A stretch of DNA of 64,000 nucleotides from Coprococcus aceti (GTDB lineage Bacteria > Bacillota > Clostridia > Lachnospirales > Lachnospiraceae): positions 1-64,000 of the forward strand of contig NZ_JAOQJT010000006.1 of NCBI RefSeq assembly GCF_025567285.1. Reading direction: 5' to 3'. Positions 16,615-24,879 of the stretch are shown piece after piece (position 1 is the first letter of the stretch; each line of letters opens with the position of its first letter). Below the pieces are notes generated by a model, which worked only from the letters and a program-made list of their open reading frames with translations, was not told where the DNA came from and did not search any database. The translations under genes and the position numbers were made by a program.

Positions 16615-18144
16615 ATGAACGAGATAATTACAGGACTTACAACGAAGGAAAAACTGAATATACTGGCGGATGCGGCGAAGTATGATGTGGCGTGTACATC
16701 CAGTGGAGTGGACAGGAAGGGACAGAAGGGAGCCCTGGGCAACAGTGTATCATGTGGTATATGTCACAGCTTTGCAGCGGATGGAAGATGTATATCGCTG
16801 CTTAAGGTCCTTATGACGAACCATTGTGTATATGACTGCAAGTACTGTCTGAACCGCAGAAGCAATGATGTGCCAAGAGCGACATTTGAACCGGAGGAGC
16901 TGTGCGATCTGGTCATAGAGTTCTACAAGAGGAATTATATAGAAGGGTTGTTCCTGAGCTCTGGTGTGCTCAGGGATCCGACATACACTATGCAGAGGAT
17001 GTGTGAGACTCTGTATCTTCTCAGGACGAAGTACAGGTTCAATGGATATATCCATGTGAAGACCATTCCGGGGGCATCGGATGAGCTTATAAGCATGGTG
17101 GGATATTTAGCGGACAGGATAAGTGTTAATATGGAGCTGCCGACTGAGGAGGGTTTGAAGAAGCTTGCCCCGAACAAGAGTTTTGGCACCATACTTGATC
17201 CCATGGGCAAGCTGACCAGCACTATAGAATCCCACAGACTGGCGGTGGGCAAGACTGCGCGTATGGAGAGGAGCGGTATCAACAGATACCTTACTGGAAG
17301 CATATTCAACGAGAAGAATCTGCAGAAGGATCTGACCGCATACAAAGCAGAGCTGGCAGGGCAGGAAAGACATGGTGCTCTGCAGATGTCAGCAGCAGAG
17401 GCACTCACAGATGGAATGACCTCTGATAAAAGAGACATCGGTGCTGCCTCTTCGCCCCTCCCTGTCATGTTTGGGGATACAGACAGGAGACAGGCATTTG
17501 CCCCGGCGGGACAGAGCACACAGATGATAGTTGGAGCCAGCGGAGAGTCGGATTACATGCTCATACACACAGCCCAGAGACTGTATCAGCGATACGATCT
17601 GAAGCGTGTGTTCTACTCCGCGTATATACCGATCAACGAGGACTCGGCACTCCCTGCGCTGGATACGGCGGTTCCATTGCTCCGTGAGCACAGATTGTAT
17701 CAGGCGGACTGGCTGCTCAGATATTATGGATTCCACGCTGAGGAGATATTGTCTGAGAACGAGCCGAACCTCGATCAGAGAATGGATCCGAAGTGCAACT
17801 GGGCAGTGAGGCATCTTGACCAGTTCCCGGTGGAGGTGCAGACGGCACCGTATGATCTGCTTCTCAGGATTCCCGGCATAGGGCCGAAGTCGGCGGGCAG
17901 GATAGTGAGAGCCCGCAGATACGGAAGTCTGGATTTCGATAATCTGAAGAAGATGGGGGTGGTGCTTAAGAGAGCACATTATTTTATAACGTGTGGCGGA
18001 CGTATGATGTACAGGATCCCTATAGAGAGGGATTACATTGTCAGGGAGATGACGGATCTGAGCCGGGGAGAGAACTGGCAGGCATCACACGGCAATGAAC
18101 AGTATAGACAGATGACTTTATTTGATATAGGAATGAAGGCGTGA
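16615..18144 (+). CDS. Radical SAM protein linked to DNA repair (TIGR03916-like)
   Basis: 509 residues. A radical SAM cluster motif C71-C75-C78 (NHCVYDCKYCLNR) follows an N-terminal cysteine-containing segment (SCGICHSF). The C-terminal part carries a helix-hairpin-helix, IPGIGPKSAGRI from residue 419, a DNA-binding motif shared with repair proteins, and ends QMTLFDIGMKA. This matches the family named putative DNA modification/repair radical SAM protein; its reaction is not known. I chose ATG 16615: no Shine-Dalgarno is seen, and the promoter leaves almost no leader, so translation from a leaderless mRNA is likely. The partner gene follows after 11 bases. SOS control is indicated by the LexA box. 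Confidence 0.88.
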   Translation: MNEIITGLTTKEKLNILADAAKYDVACTSSGVDRKGQKGALGNSVSCGICHSFAADGRCISLLKVLMTNHCVYDCKYCLNRRSNDVPRATFEPEELCDLVIEFYKRNYIEGLFLSSGVLRDPTYTMQRMCETLYLLRTKYRFNGYIHVKTIPGASDELISMVGYLADRISVNMELPTEEGLKKLAPNKSFGTILDPMGKLTSTIESHRLAVGKTARMERSGINRYLTGSIFNEKNLQKDLTAYKAELAGQERHGALQMSAAEALTDGMTSDKRDIGAASSPLPVMFGDTDRRQAFAPAGQSTQMIVGASGESDYMLIHTAQRLYQRYDLKRVFYSAYIPINEDSALPALDTAVPLLREHRLYQADWLLRYYGFHAEEILSENEPNLDQRMDPKCNWAVRHLDQFPVEVQTAPYDLLLRIPGIGPKSAGRIVRARRYGSLDFDNLKKMGVVLKRAHYFITCGGRMMYRIPIERDYIVREMTDLSRGENWQASHGNEQYRQMTLFDIGMKA

Positions 18145-18155
18145 AGGTGGAAGTT

Positions 18156-18926
18156 ATGGACAATATGAAGGTTTTCACATGCAGGGACAGATATGACGAT
18201 ATGGCTACATGCATATATGAGGCGTGGAGTATGGCACTGCAGGTCGGACACGACCATGTGATGCTTATGAAGGAGCCTGTGGAACAACTGGATATGTTCG
18301 CTGACTATATACATGTCGAGCCGGATGCGGACAAGGTGCAGAAGTTTACCCGGTCTGTGAAGAAGGTATCCTGGCTGGTGTACCGCAACGTATTCAATGC
18401 ACTATTGTCGCATCAGGAGGATGCACTGGACACTGTGTACAGATATCTGATACTGGCATTTGCCGAGGGCCGAAAGGTGGAACATATGCTCATAAGTCCG
18501 GAGGTGATGCGTATCATGGAGCTTGGGCGGAGTGTGAGCAACGAGGCACATCTATTCAGGGAGATAGCCAGATTCACTGCTGTCCAAGGGCGGGTGTATG
18601 TATGTCATATAGAACCAAAGGACGATGTTGCGCTTCTTGTCGCCAGTCATTTTGCGGACAGGATGCCGTCAGAATACTGGCTGATAGTGGATGATGGCAG
18701 ACGTTACGCCGTGGTGCATCCGGTGGATTCGGATATGTATGTGAGGCGGCTTACAGATCAGGAGATGGAGACGCTGGGCAGTGCAGAATATATGGAGGAT
18801 GATTACACAGATATGTGGAGAACATTCTTCAGCGCGGTGAGCGTGGAGCAGAGAGAGAACTACAGATGCCAGAGAAGCATGTTCCCTTTGTGGTCGAGAA
18901 AGCATGCTACAGAATTTTTGGGATGA
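18156..18926 (+). CDS. TIGR03915/DUF4130-like partner of the radical SAM repair protein
   Basis: 256 residues. The start (VFTCRDRYDDMATCIYEAW), the central YRYLILAFAEGRKVEHMLISP and the late WRTFFSAVSVEQRENYRCQRSMFPLWSRKHATEF fit the DUF4130 family that is nearly always adjacent to the radical SAM protein; some family members are fused to uracil-DNA-glycosylase domains, which suggests base repair or modification, but no reaction is established. AAGGTGG lies five bases before ATG 18156. Same transcript as the previous gene, 11 bp spacing. Confidence 0.87.
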   Translation: MDNMKVFTCRDRYDDMATCIYEAWSMALQVGHDHVMLMKEPVEQLDMFADYIHVEPDADKVQKFTRSVKKVSWLVYRNVFNALLSHQEDALDTVYRYLILAFAEGRKVEHMLISPEVMRIMELGRSVSNEAHLFREIARFTAVQGRVYVCHIEPKDDVALLVASHFADRMPSEYWLIVDDGRRYAVVHPVDSDMYVRRLTDQEMETLGSAEYMEDDYTDMWRTFFSAVSVEQRENYRCQRSMFPLWSRKHATEFLG

Positions 18927-18941
18927 TCATAGAAAAAATGC

Positions 18942-18970
18942 TTGAATTGGCTGGAAAAATATGATAGTAT
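18942..18970 (+). promoter_or_regulatory. Promoter of rpsF-ssb-rpsR
   Basis: TTGAAT-N17-TAGTAT, about 80 bp before rpsF. A hairpin at 19004-19023 (GCTCACAG/CTGTGGGC) lies in the leader shortly before AAGGAGGTG; it may take part in S6:S18 feedback, but I cannot match that motif with confidence. Confidence 0.55.
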
Positions 18971-19049
18971 CTGAACTTGTGATGTATTAATCATATTTTC
19001 CTTGCTCACAGATGACTGTGGGCCAGAGACCATAAGGAGGTGCAATGTA

Positions 19050-19340
19050 ATGAACAAATATGAATTAACTTTAGTTGTTAGTGCAAAGATTGATGAGGAA
19101 GCCAGAACAGCTGTAGTTGATAAGGTTAAGTCTTATATTGAGAAGGCTAACGCAACAATTACAGAAGTTAACGAGTGTGGACTCAAGAAGCTTGCTTACG
19201 AGATTCAGAAGATGGGCGAAGCATACTACTACTTCATTCAGTTTGATGCAGAGGCTGGAGTTCCAGCTCAGCTTGAGGCTAACATTCGTATTATGGAATC
19301 AGTTCTTAGATATCTTTGCGTTAGATTAGACGCCGAGTAA
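19050..19340 (+). CDS. rpsF: 30S ribosomal protein S6
   Basis: 96 residues, normal for bS6. It binds 16S rRNA next to S18 in the platform of the small subunit. MNKYELTLVVSAKIDEEAR at the start and GLKKLAYEIQKMGEAYYYFIQFDAE in the middle are family blocks; the end MESVLRYLCVRLD is typical. AAGGAGGTG precedes ATG 19050 by six bases. First gene of the conserved rpsF-ssb-rpsR operon, 16 bases before ssb. Confidence 0.97.
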   Translation: MNKYELTLVVSAKIDEEARTAVVDKVKSYIEKANATITEVNECGLKKLAYEIQKMGEAYYYFIQFDAEAGVPAQLEANIRIMESVLRYLCVRLDAE

Positions 19341-19356
19341 TAGGAGGTATTCTATA

Positions 19357-19809
19357 ATGAACAAGGTAATATTGATGGGTCGTCTCACAAGAGACCCGGA
19401 AGTTAGATATTCACAGTCAAACACAGGTGATGGCCAGATGGCTATTGCAAGATACACATTGGCTGTAGACAGAAGATTCAATAGAAATGGCGACCAGAGT
19501 GCAGACTTCATCGGCTGCGTTGCATTTGGCAGGAGCGCTGAGTTTGCAGAGAAGTACCTGAAGCAGGGAACGAAGATTGCTATAACAGGTAGAATCCAGA
19601 CTGGAAGCTATACGAATAAGGATGGTAACAAGGTGTACACAACTGATGTTGTTGTTGAGGAGCAGGAGTTTGCTGAGAGCAAGGCTGCAAGCGGACAGGC
19701 ATCAGGCGGTGGATATCAGCCAGCAGGAAGACCGGCACCTGGCAATGCAGGAGCTGAGGGCTTCATGAGTATACCGGAAGGTATTGAGGACGATTTACCA
19801 TTCAAGTAA
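19357..19809 (+). CDS. ssb: Single-stranded DNA-binding protein
   Basis: 150 residues. The N-terminal OB fold (MNKVILMGRLTRDPEVRYSQ, RYTLAVDRRF, FIGCVAFGRSAEFAEKYLKQGTKI) binds ssDNA as a tetramer; a Gly/Pro-rich linker (about 110-140) leads to the acidic tip EDDLPFK, a variant of the DDDLPF tail that recruits repair and replication proteins. Located between the two ribosomal genes as in most Firmicutes. AGGAGG lies ten bases upstream. Confidence 0.97.
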   Translation: MNKVILMGRLTRDPEVRYSQSNTGDGQMAIARYTLAVDRRFNRNGDQSADFIGCVAFGRSAEFAEKYLKQGTKIAITGRIQTGSYTNKDGNKVYTTDVVVEEQEFAESKAASGQASGGGYQPAGRPAPGNAGAEGFMSIPEGIEDDLPFK

Positions 19810-19826
19810 AATAGGAGGTAAATACA

Positions 19827-20090
19827 ATGGCTTACAATAAGACTGATAGAGCTGACGCTCCAATGAAGAGAAGAAATATCCGTAGAAGAAAGAAAGTCTG
19901 CGAGTATTGTGCTAATAAAGAGGCTGTGATCGATTACAAGGATTCAAACGCACTCAGAAAGTATATCTCAGAGAGAGGTAAGATCCTTCCAAGAAGAATC
20001 ACAGGAACATGTGCTAAGCATCAGAGAGCAATCACAATTGCTGTTAAGAGAGCTAGACAGATTGCAATATTACCATACGTTCAGGATTAA
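19827..20090 (+). CDS. rpsR: 30S ribosomal protein S18
   Basis: 87 residues. Basic; RRRKKVCEYCANKEAVIDYKD, then LRKYISERGKILPRRITGTCAKHQRAI and IAVKRARQIAILPY, the S18 signature. Four cysteines (two CxxC-like positions) are retained, so this is a C+ (zinc-binding) type S18. AGGAGGT precedes ATG. Last gene of the operon, closed by the terminator at 20116-20154. Confidence 0.97.
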   Translation: MAYNKTDRADAPMKRRNIRRRKKVCEYCANKEAVIDYKDSNALRKYISERGKILPRRITGTCAKHQRAITIAVKRARQIAILPYVQD

Positions 20091-20115
20091 TTCTTATCAT
20101 TGATAAGTATATAAA

Positions 20116-20154
20116 GGACCCGTTGTTCAGCTATGTGCTGGATGACGGGTTTTT
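20116..20154 (+). terminator. Terminator of rpsR operon
   Basis: GACCCGT pairs with ACGGGTT(T) with an inner CAGC/GCTG stem, then TTTTT. Confidence 0.85.
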
Positions 20155-20219
20155 GTGTAAATTCATAGAATATTATTTCCTGTAGGCGTATTTTATGAGG
20201 ACAGAAAGGTGGGGGATAA

Positions 20220-21137
20220 ATGGCAGAGAATGTTGTGAGAGTAAGCGGACTCACGAAGACATTTGGAAAGAATACTGTTTTGTCCAATGTCAATATATCT
20301 CTTGAAAGGGGGAAGATATATGGCTTTATAGGACAGAACGGGGCAGGAAAGACTACCCTGATCAATCATATCAATGGTCTGTTGTTTCCTGACGAGGGAG
20401 AGATAGAATTATTTGGCGCCAGTGACAGCAAGGGGCTGGTGAATGCCAGAAAGAGGATAGGAACGGTGTGCGAACATGCCGGACTGCACGACAATTATAA
20501 TGCTGTAGACAACATAAAGCTTAATATGAAGCTGAGGGGGATAAAGAACGACAAGCTCATCGAGCAGACCATAGCAAATGTTGGATTGCAGGGCGTTGGC
20601 AAGAAGAAGTTTAGGAATTATTCGATGGGAATGAAGCAGAGGCTGGCGATTGGCTGTGCCATGCTGTCAGGTCCGGATCTCCTGCTATTGGATGAGCCGA
20701 TAAACGGACTTGATCCGGTTGGAATAGTTGAGATAAGAAATCTTCTCAAGCAGATAAATCAGAGATTTGGTGTGACGATACTTATATCCAGCCATATACT
20801 CACAGAGCTTCACGAGCTGGCAACGGACTACATAATGATAGACAGAGGACAGATCATAGACTGCCTCTCTGCAGCGCAGCTTGACGCGAAGTGCCACAGG
20901 AGACTGAGATTGCGCACCAATGATGTGAAGAAGGTTCTTGATATACTTGCTATGAGATACAATATAGTGAATGTGTATGTGAATGGCGATGAGATAATCG
21001 TGGACCAGCCGGTAAACTCAGACGAGCTGGCATGGGTTCTCTACAATGAGAGGGTGTTTGTCAGTGAGTACCATCTCGAGGAGGAGAGCCTTGAGAACTA
21101 CTTTATTCACAGGATAGGGGGTGCTCATTATGCGTGA
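20220..21137 (+). CDS. ABC transporter ATP-binding protein (ABC-2 type)
   Basis: 305 residues. Walker A GQNGAGKTT at 38-46, signature YSMGMKQRL near 135, Walker B LLLLDEP and the H-loop ISSHILTEL; the ~85 C-terminal residues form an accessory domain as in DrrA/BcrA-like ATPases. It should power the membrane subunit encoded next, with which it overlaps by 8 bp. AGGTGGGGG precedes ATG. The substrate cannot be told; this class exports drugs, peptides or lantibiotics. Confidence 0.92.
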   Translation: MAENVVRVSGLTKTFGKNTVLSNVNISLERGKIYGFIGQNGAGKTTLINHINGLLFPDEGEIELFGASDSKGLVNARKRIGTVCEHAGLHDNYNAVDNIKLNMKLRGIKNDKLIEQTIANVGLQGVGKKKFRNYSMGMKQRLAIGCAMLSGPDLLLLDEPINGLDPVGIVEIRNLLKQINQRFGVTILISSHILTELHELATDYIMIDRGQIIDCLSAAQLDAKCHRRLRLRTNDVKKVLDILAMRYNIVNVYVNGDEIIVDQPVNSDELAWVLYNERVFVSEYHLEEESLENYFIHRIGGAHYA

Positions 21138-21900
21138 ACTGTTGTCGGCTGAATTTTATAAGCTGTATAAGAGCCTGGGCTTCAGGGTGTGCCTGATAGT
21201 TTTCTTTGTCCAGGATATAATATATCTGATCTCGGTGGGATTGGTTGGAGATATTCTCGGAATAGAACTCACGGGAGATTTTCAGTTCCAGTATCTGCTG
21301 GGCTCGTTTTCTGGAAGCTCGGTGTCCGGCATGCTGTTTGGATTTATTGCGGCGTCGCTCATCACCAGCGATTACAAGTCCAGGGATATCCAGTGTGCGA
21401 TAGCCCAGGGACACAGCAGGGCACATATAATGTTTTCGAAGATCATAGTATATATAGTGGCGATATGGATACTCTCTCTTGAGGATATACTTGTATATAC
21501 CATAGGAGGATGCATTTGTGGAGGCTTTGGAAAGGCATTTACCCTGAATGTGGCGGGATATATGCTGAGATCGATAGCGTGCGAGGGCTTTGTGCTTACG
21601 ATGTTATATATGACATGCGTATTCCTTGCATTTGCGCTGACGTCCAAGGCAGCATCCGTATCCGTGAATCTGCTGCTGTTTTTCCTGGTGGATCTCGGCG
21701 TGCAGATCATGCCTGTGCTGTTCCAGTCGGATGTTCTGGAGAAAATACTGGGCTATATGCCGTTCAGCTCTGTGAGGGAGATGAGTCAGGTCGATATAGA
21801 CTGGAGTCACGCGGGAATATCCCTGGCAGTGGCCGCTGCGTATGGCGCGGTGATGATAGTGGCAACGTGGTTGACATTCAGGAAGAGAGATCTTCGATAG
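21130..21900 (+). CDS. ABC-2 type permease
   Basis: 256 residues with about six hydrophobic segments (near 20-40, 60-85, 105-130, 145-170, 178-200, 230-250). The N-terminal MRELLSAEFYKLYKSLGFRV is the usual cytoplasmic entry of ABC-2 permeases. ATG 21130 lies inside the end of the ATPase gene with GGGGG eight bases upstream, so translation is probably coupled. Partner of the preceding ATPase; no accessory or regulator gene accompanies them. Confidence 0.87.
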   Translation: MRELLSAEFYKLYKSLGFRVCLIVFFVQDIIYLISVGLVGDILGIELTGDFQFQYLLGSFSGSSVSGMLFGFIAASLITSDYKSRDIQCAIAQGHSRAHIMFSKIIVYIVAIWILSLEDILVYTIGGCICGGFGKAFTLNVAGYMLRSIACEGFVLTMLYMTCVFLAFALTSKAASVSVNLLLFFLVDLGVQIMPVLFQSDVLEKILGYMPFSSVREMSQVDIDWSHAGISLAVAAAYGAVMIVATWLTFRKRDLR

Positions 21901-21943
21901 AGAATTATGACAGAATATACATTTGCTCAACCGTTCATCTGTG

Positions 21944-21972
21944 TTGACAAAAGTTCTGTCAAAGTTTATTAT
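21944..21972 (+). promoter_or_regulatory. Promoter of glnA with overlapping palindrome
   Basis: TTGACA-N17-TATTAT. TGACA (21945-21949) and TGTCA (21957-21961) form an inverted pair across the -35 box and spacer, a possible repressor site. A hairpin CTATGAG/CTCATAG follows in the leader (21980-21999). Confidence 0.75.
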
Positions 21973-22047
21973 AACTCTAGCTATGAGAAAAACTCATAGG
22001 GATTTACATGCAGAGGATCAAACAATGTGTAGAAAAGGAGTATAACG

Positions 22048-23379
22048 ATGGGAAAATACACAAAGGAAGACATACTGAAAAAGGTCAAAGAAGATGATGT
22101 TGAGTTTATAAGACTTCAGTTCACAGATATTTTTGGTGACCTTAAGAACGTAGCGATAACCTCAAGCCAGATAGAGAAGGCACTTGACAACAAGATCATG
22201 TTCGACGGTTCTTCTATAGAGGGCTTTGCGAGAATTGAGGAGTCAGATATGTATCTGTATCCTGATTATGATACATATGAGACATTCCCTTGGAGACCAC
22301 AGCAGGGAAAAGTTGCAAGACTTATATGTGATGTATATAAGCCTGATGGAACACCATTTGAGGGCGATCCAAGATATGTACTTAAGAGAGCTCTGGCTGA
22401 GGCAAAAGAGATGGGTTACACTATGAATGTAGGTCCTGAGTGTGAGTTCTTCCTCTTCCAGACAGATGAGAACGGAATGCCTACAACTAACACATACGAG
22501 AGAGCAAGCTATTTTGATCTCGGACCACTGGATTTCGGTGAGAATGCGAGAAGAGATATGGTTCTTACTCTTGAGCAGATGGGATTTGAGATCGAGGCAT
22601 CACACCATGAGGTAGCTCCTGCACAGCATGAGATAGATTTCAAGTACGGTGAGGCTTTGAGAACCGCCGACAACATCGAGACATTCAAACTGGTTGTAAA
22701 GACTATTGCCAAGAGACATGGTCTCTGCGCAACATTCATGCCAAAGCCAAAGTATGGCGTATGCGGTTCAGGTATGCATATGAACATGTCGCTCCAGAAG
22801 GATGGCAAGAACATATTTGCAGATGAGAACGATAAGCTCGGACTTAGCCAGGAGGCTTACTGGTTCATCGCCGGAATCATGGAGCATATGAAGGAGATGA
22901 CAGCCATCACCAACCCACTTGTAAATTCATACAAGAGACTTGTTCCAGGCTATGAGGCTCCTATTTACATCGCATGGTCAGCAAAGAACAGAAGTCCACT
23001 TATCAGAATTCCAAGTGCACGTGGTGCAGGAACAAGAGTTGAGCTCAGATGTCCGGATCCAACAGCTAACCCATACCTTGCCATGGCAGTATGCCTTAAA
23101 GCAGGACTTGACGGAATCAAGCGTCAGCTTCCAGTTCCACCAAGTGTAGATACAAATATATTCAACCTCACTGCAGAGGAGAAGAAGACACGTCATATCC
23201 ACAGCCTTCCTGCAAACCTCAGAGAGGCAACTCTTGCCATGAGCGAGAGCGACTTCATGAAGGAGGCAGTTGGTTCACACATCTTCGAGAGATATACAAG
23301 TGCCAAGATGGATGAGTGGAATGAGTACACAAGACAGGTTACAGACTGGGAGATCTCAAACTATCTGTACAAAGTCTGA
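22048..23379 (+). CDS. glnA: Glutamine synthetase type I
   Basis: 443 residues, the short GSI-alpha form. It makes glutamine from glutamate, ammonia and ATP as a dodecamer. MFDGSSIEGFARIEESDMYLYPD near 51-73, the catalytic GPECEFFLF, GSGMHMNMS and NRSPLIRIP are family blocks; NPYLAMAV follows. The adenylylation-loop tyrosine region of the GSI-beta type is not evident, which agrees with the alpha class regulated by feedback. AAAGGAG precedes ATG. The ANTAR regulator gene follows 112 bp later. Confidence 0.97.
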   Translation: MGKYTKEDILKKVKEDDVEFIRLQFTDIFGDLKNVAITSSQIEKALDNKIMFDGSSIEGFARIEESDMYLYPDYDTYETFPWRPQQGKVARLICDVYKPDGTPFEGDPRYVLKRALAEAKEMGYTMNVGPECEFFLFQTDENGMPTTNTYERASYFDLGPLDFGENARRDMVLTLEQMGFEIEASHHEVAPAQHEIDFKYGEALRTADNIETFKLVVKTIAKRHGLCATFMPKPKYGVCGSGMHMNMSLQKDGKNIFADENDKLGLSQEAYWFIAGIMEHMKEMTAITNPLVNSYKRLVPGYEAPIYIAWSAKNRSPLIRIPSARGAGTRVELRCPDPTANPYLAMAVCLKAGLDGIKRQLPVPPSVDTNIFNLTAEEKKTRHIHSLPANLREATLAMSESDFMKEAVGSHIFERYTSAKMDEWNEYTRQVTDWEISNYLYKV

Positions 23380-23412
23380 TCTTATACACGAACAATATAA
23401 AATGATGAGTAG

Positions 23413-23450
23413 TATAGGTAAGCGGAGCGAAAGGTCTGCTTACCTATATA
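23413..23450 (+). other. Hairpin between glnA and the ANTAR gene
   Basis: TATAGGTAAGCGGA pairs with TCTGCTTACCTATA around GCGAAAGG, a 14-bp stem without a strong T-run. It could be a weak terminator or a target for the RNA-binding ANTAR protein encoded next. Confidence 0.6.
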
Positions 23451-23491
23451 TTTGATAATAGCTATACATACACGATTGAGAGGGCTTTGAT

Positions 23492-24043
23492 TTGGTAAAT
23501 GTTATAATAGTTTTTCCGAAAATAGAGGAAGCAAAGAGTATAAAAAACCTGCTCATTCGCAATGGTATAAGTGTTACAAAGGTGTGTACAACCGGAGCCC
23601 AGGCGGCGCAGGCTGCGGATGCGTGTGACGATGGAGTCATAATATGTGGATATAAATTCCTGGATATGATGTATTCAGATCTTGAGAATTATATTCCGAA
23701 ATATTTTGACATGATCGTGCTCAGCAGCAAGAAGAATTATGAGGAAGTCCGGGACAGCGGCGTGGTATGTCTGTCTATGCCGATAAAGTCCATGGACTTT
23801 GTGAATACCGTAAGTCTCACCATAGAGAATCTTCTGTGGGAGAGAAAAAAGAGAAAGTCCAGGCCAAAGGAGAGAACCGAGGAAGAGAAGAAGGTCATCA
23901 AGGCGGCAAAACTCAAGCTTATGCATGACTTTGAGTATGATGAACAGGACGCTCACAGATATCTGCAAAAGAAGAGCATGGATAACGGTATAAATATAGT
24001 CGAGATGGCATATATGATACTGGATAATTCAGATTGTTTCTAA
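23492..24043 (+). CDS. ANTAR-domain regulator
   Basis: 183 residues. The first ~110 resemble a receiver-like fold that lacks a clear phospho-acceptor (VNVIIVFPKIEEAKSIKNLL), and about 125-183 form a three-helix ANTAR RNA-binding domain (RTEEEKKVIKAAKLKLMHDF ... DAHRYLQKKSMDNGINIVEMA). ANTAR proteins stop transcription termination by binding paired hairpins in target leaders. Starts at TTG with GAGAGG upstream. Linkage to glnA suggests nitrogen control, as in other clostridia; the targets cannot be seen here beyond the hairpin just upstream. Confidence 0.87.
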   Translation: MVNVIIVFPKIEEAKSIKNLLIRNGISVTKVCTTGAQAAQAADACDDGVIICGYKFLDMMYSDLENYIPKYFDMIVLSSKKNYEEVRDSGVVCLSMPIKSMDFVNTVSLTIENLLWERKKRKSRPKERTEEEKKVIKAAKLKLMHDFEYDEQDAHRYLQKKSMDNGINIVEMAYMILDNSDCF

Positions 24044-24068
24044 AACAGATCAAGAGGGAGGCTTTCTA

Positions 24069-24869
24069 TTGCGATTCACGAAGATGGAAGGACTTGGAAA
24101 TGACTACGTGTACGTGAACTGCTTCAGAGAAAAGGTGTATGATCCGGAGATCCTTGCCAGGCTTGTCAGTGACAGGCACAGGGGCATTGGGGGCGACGGA
24201 CTGATACTTATAGGACCTTCGGCCAGGGCTGATTTTAATATGGATATATACAATGCGGATGGCAGCAGGGCAGAGATGTGTGGAAATGGCATAAGATGCC
24301 TTGGCAAGTATGTATACGACCATGGAATGACGGAGAAGACGGAATTTACTGTGGAGACACAGGCGGGTATAAAACGGCTCAGATGCATTCTGCAGGATGG
24401 AAGAGTGGTTGCGGTGTGTGTGGATATGGGCAGACCGGATATAGGTGCGGCTGTCGAGATGGCTGTTCTGCCTGATGAAACCGTGGATTTTGTCCGGGTA
24501 TCCATGGGCAATCCCCATGCGGTTGTGTGGGTAGATGATATATATGTCTGCCAGATGGAGACTCTGGGGCCTGAGATGGAGGTGCATCCCATGTTCCCGA
24601 ACAGGACAAATGTAGAATTTGTCCAGATCGTTGACGAAGATCATATGAGGATGCGAGTGTGGGAGCGCGGCTCCGGCGAGACATTTGCGTGCGGTACAGG
24701 CGCGTGTGCGGCTGTGGCGGCGGGGATAGCTGCCGGCAGGACGAGAGATTCGGTAAAGGTCTCGTTGCTCGGAGGAACTTTAGATATTGATTACGACAGG
24801 CAGAATGAAACTATGTACATGACAGGACCGGCAAGGGAAGTATTTGAAGGCTGGACTGATATATATTAG
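24069..24869 (+). CDS. dapF: Diaminopimelate epimerase
   Basis: 266 residues. It converts LL- to meso-diaminopimelate for lysine and peptidoglycan. The two catalytic cysteines are visible at C71 (MCGNGIRC) and C208 (FACGTGACA). MEGLGNDYVYV near 6-16 and the GNPHAVVW block near 147-154 are conserved. Start is TTG with GGGAGG seven bases upstream; no in-frame ATG before the conserved N-terminus. Followed after 10 bp by dapL, so both act in succession on the same pathway. Confidence 0.96.
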   Translation: MRFTKMEGLGNDYVYVNCFREKVYDPEILARLVSDRHRGIGGDGLILIGPSARADFNMDIYNADGSRAEMCGNGIRCLGKYVYDHGMTEKTEFTVETQAGIKRLRCILQDGRVVAVCVDMGRPDIGAAVEMAVLPDETVDFVRVSMGNPHAVVWVDDIYVCQMETLGPEMEVHPMFPNRTNVEFVQIVDEDHMRMRVWERGSGETFACGTGACAAVAAGIAAGRTRDSVKVSLLGGTLDIDYDRQNETMYMTGPAREVFEGWTDIY

Positions 24870-24879
24870 GAGGAAAGAT

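Noticed and set aside
18971..19049. S6:S18 leader motif
   Set aside because: A hairpin is there, but I could not match the conserved bulge with confidence, so it is only mentioned with the promoter.
21973..22047. ANTAR-type double hairpin in the glnA leader
   Set aside because: Only one hairpin, with a five-base A loop, not the paired six-base loops of ANTAR targets.
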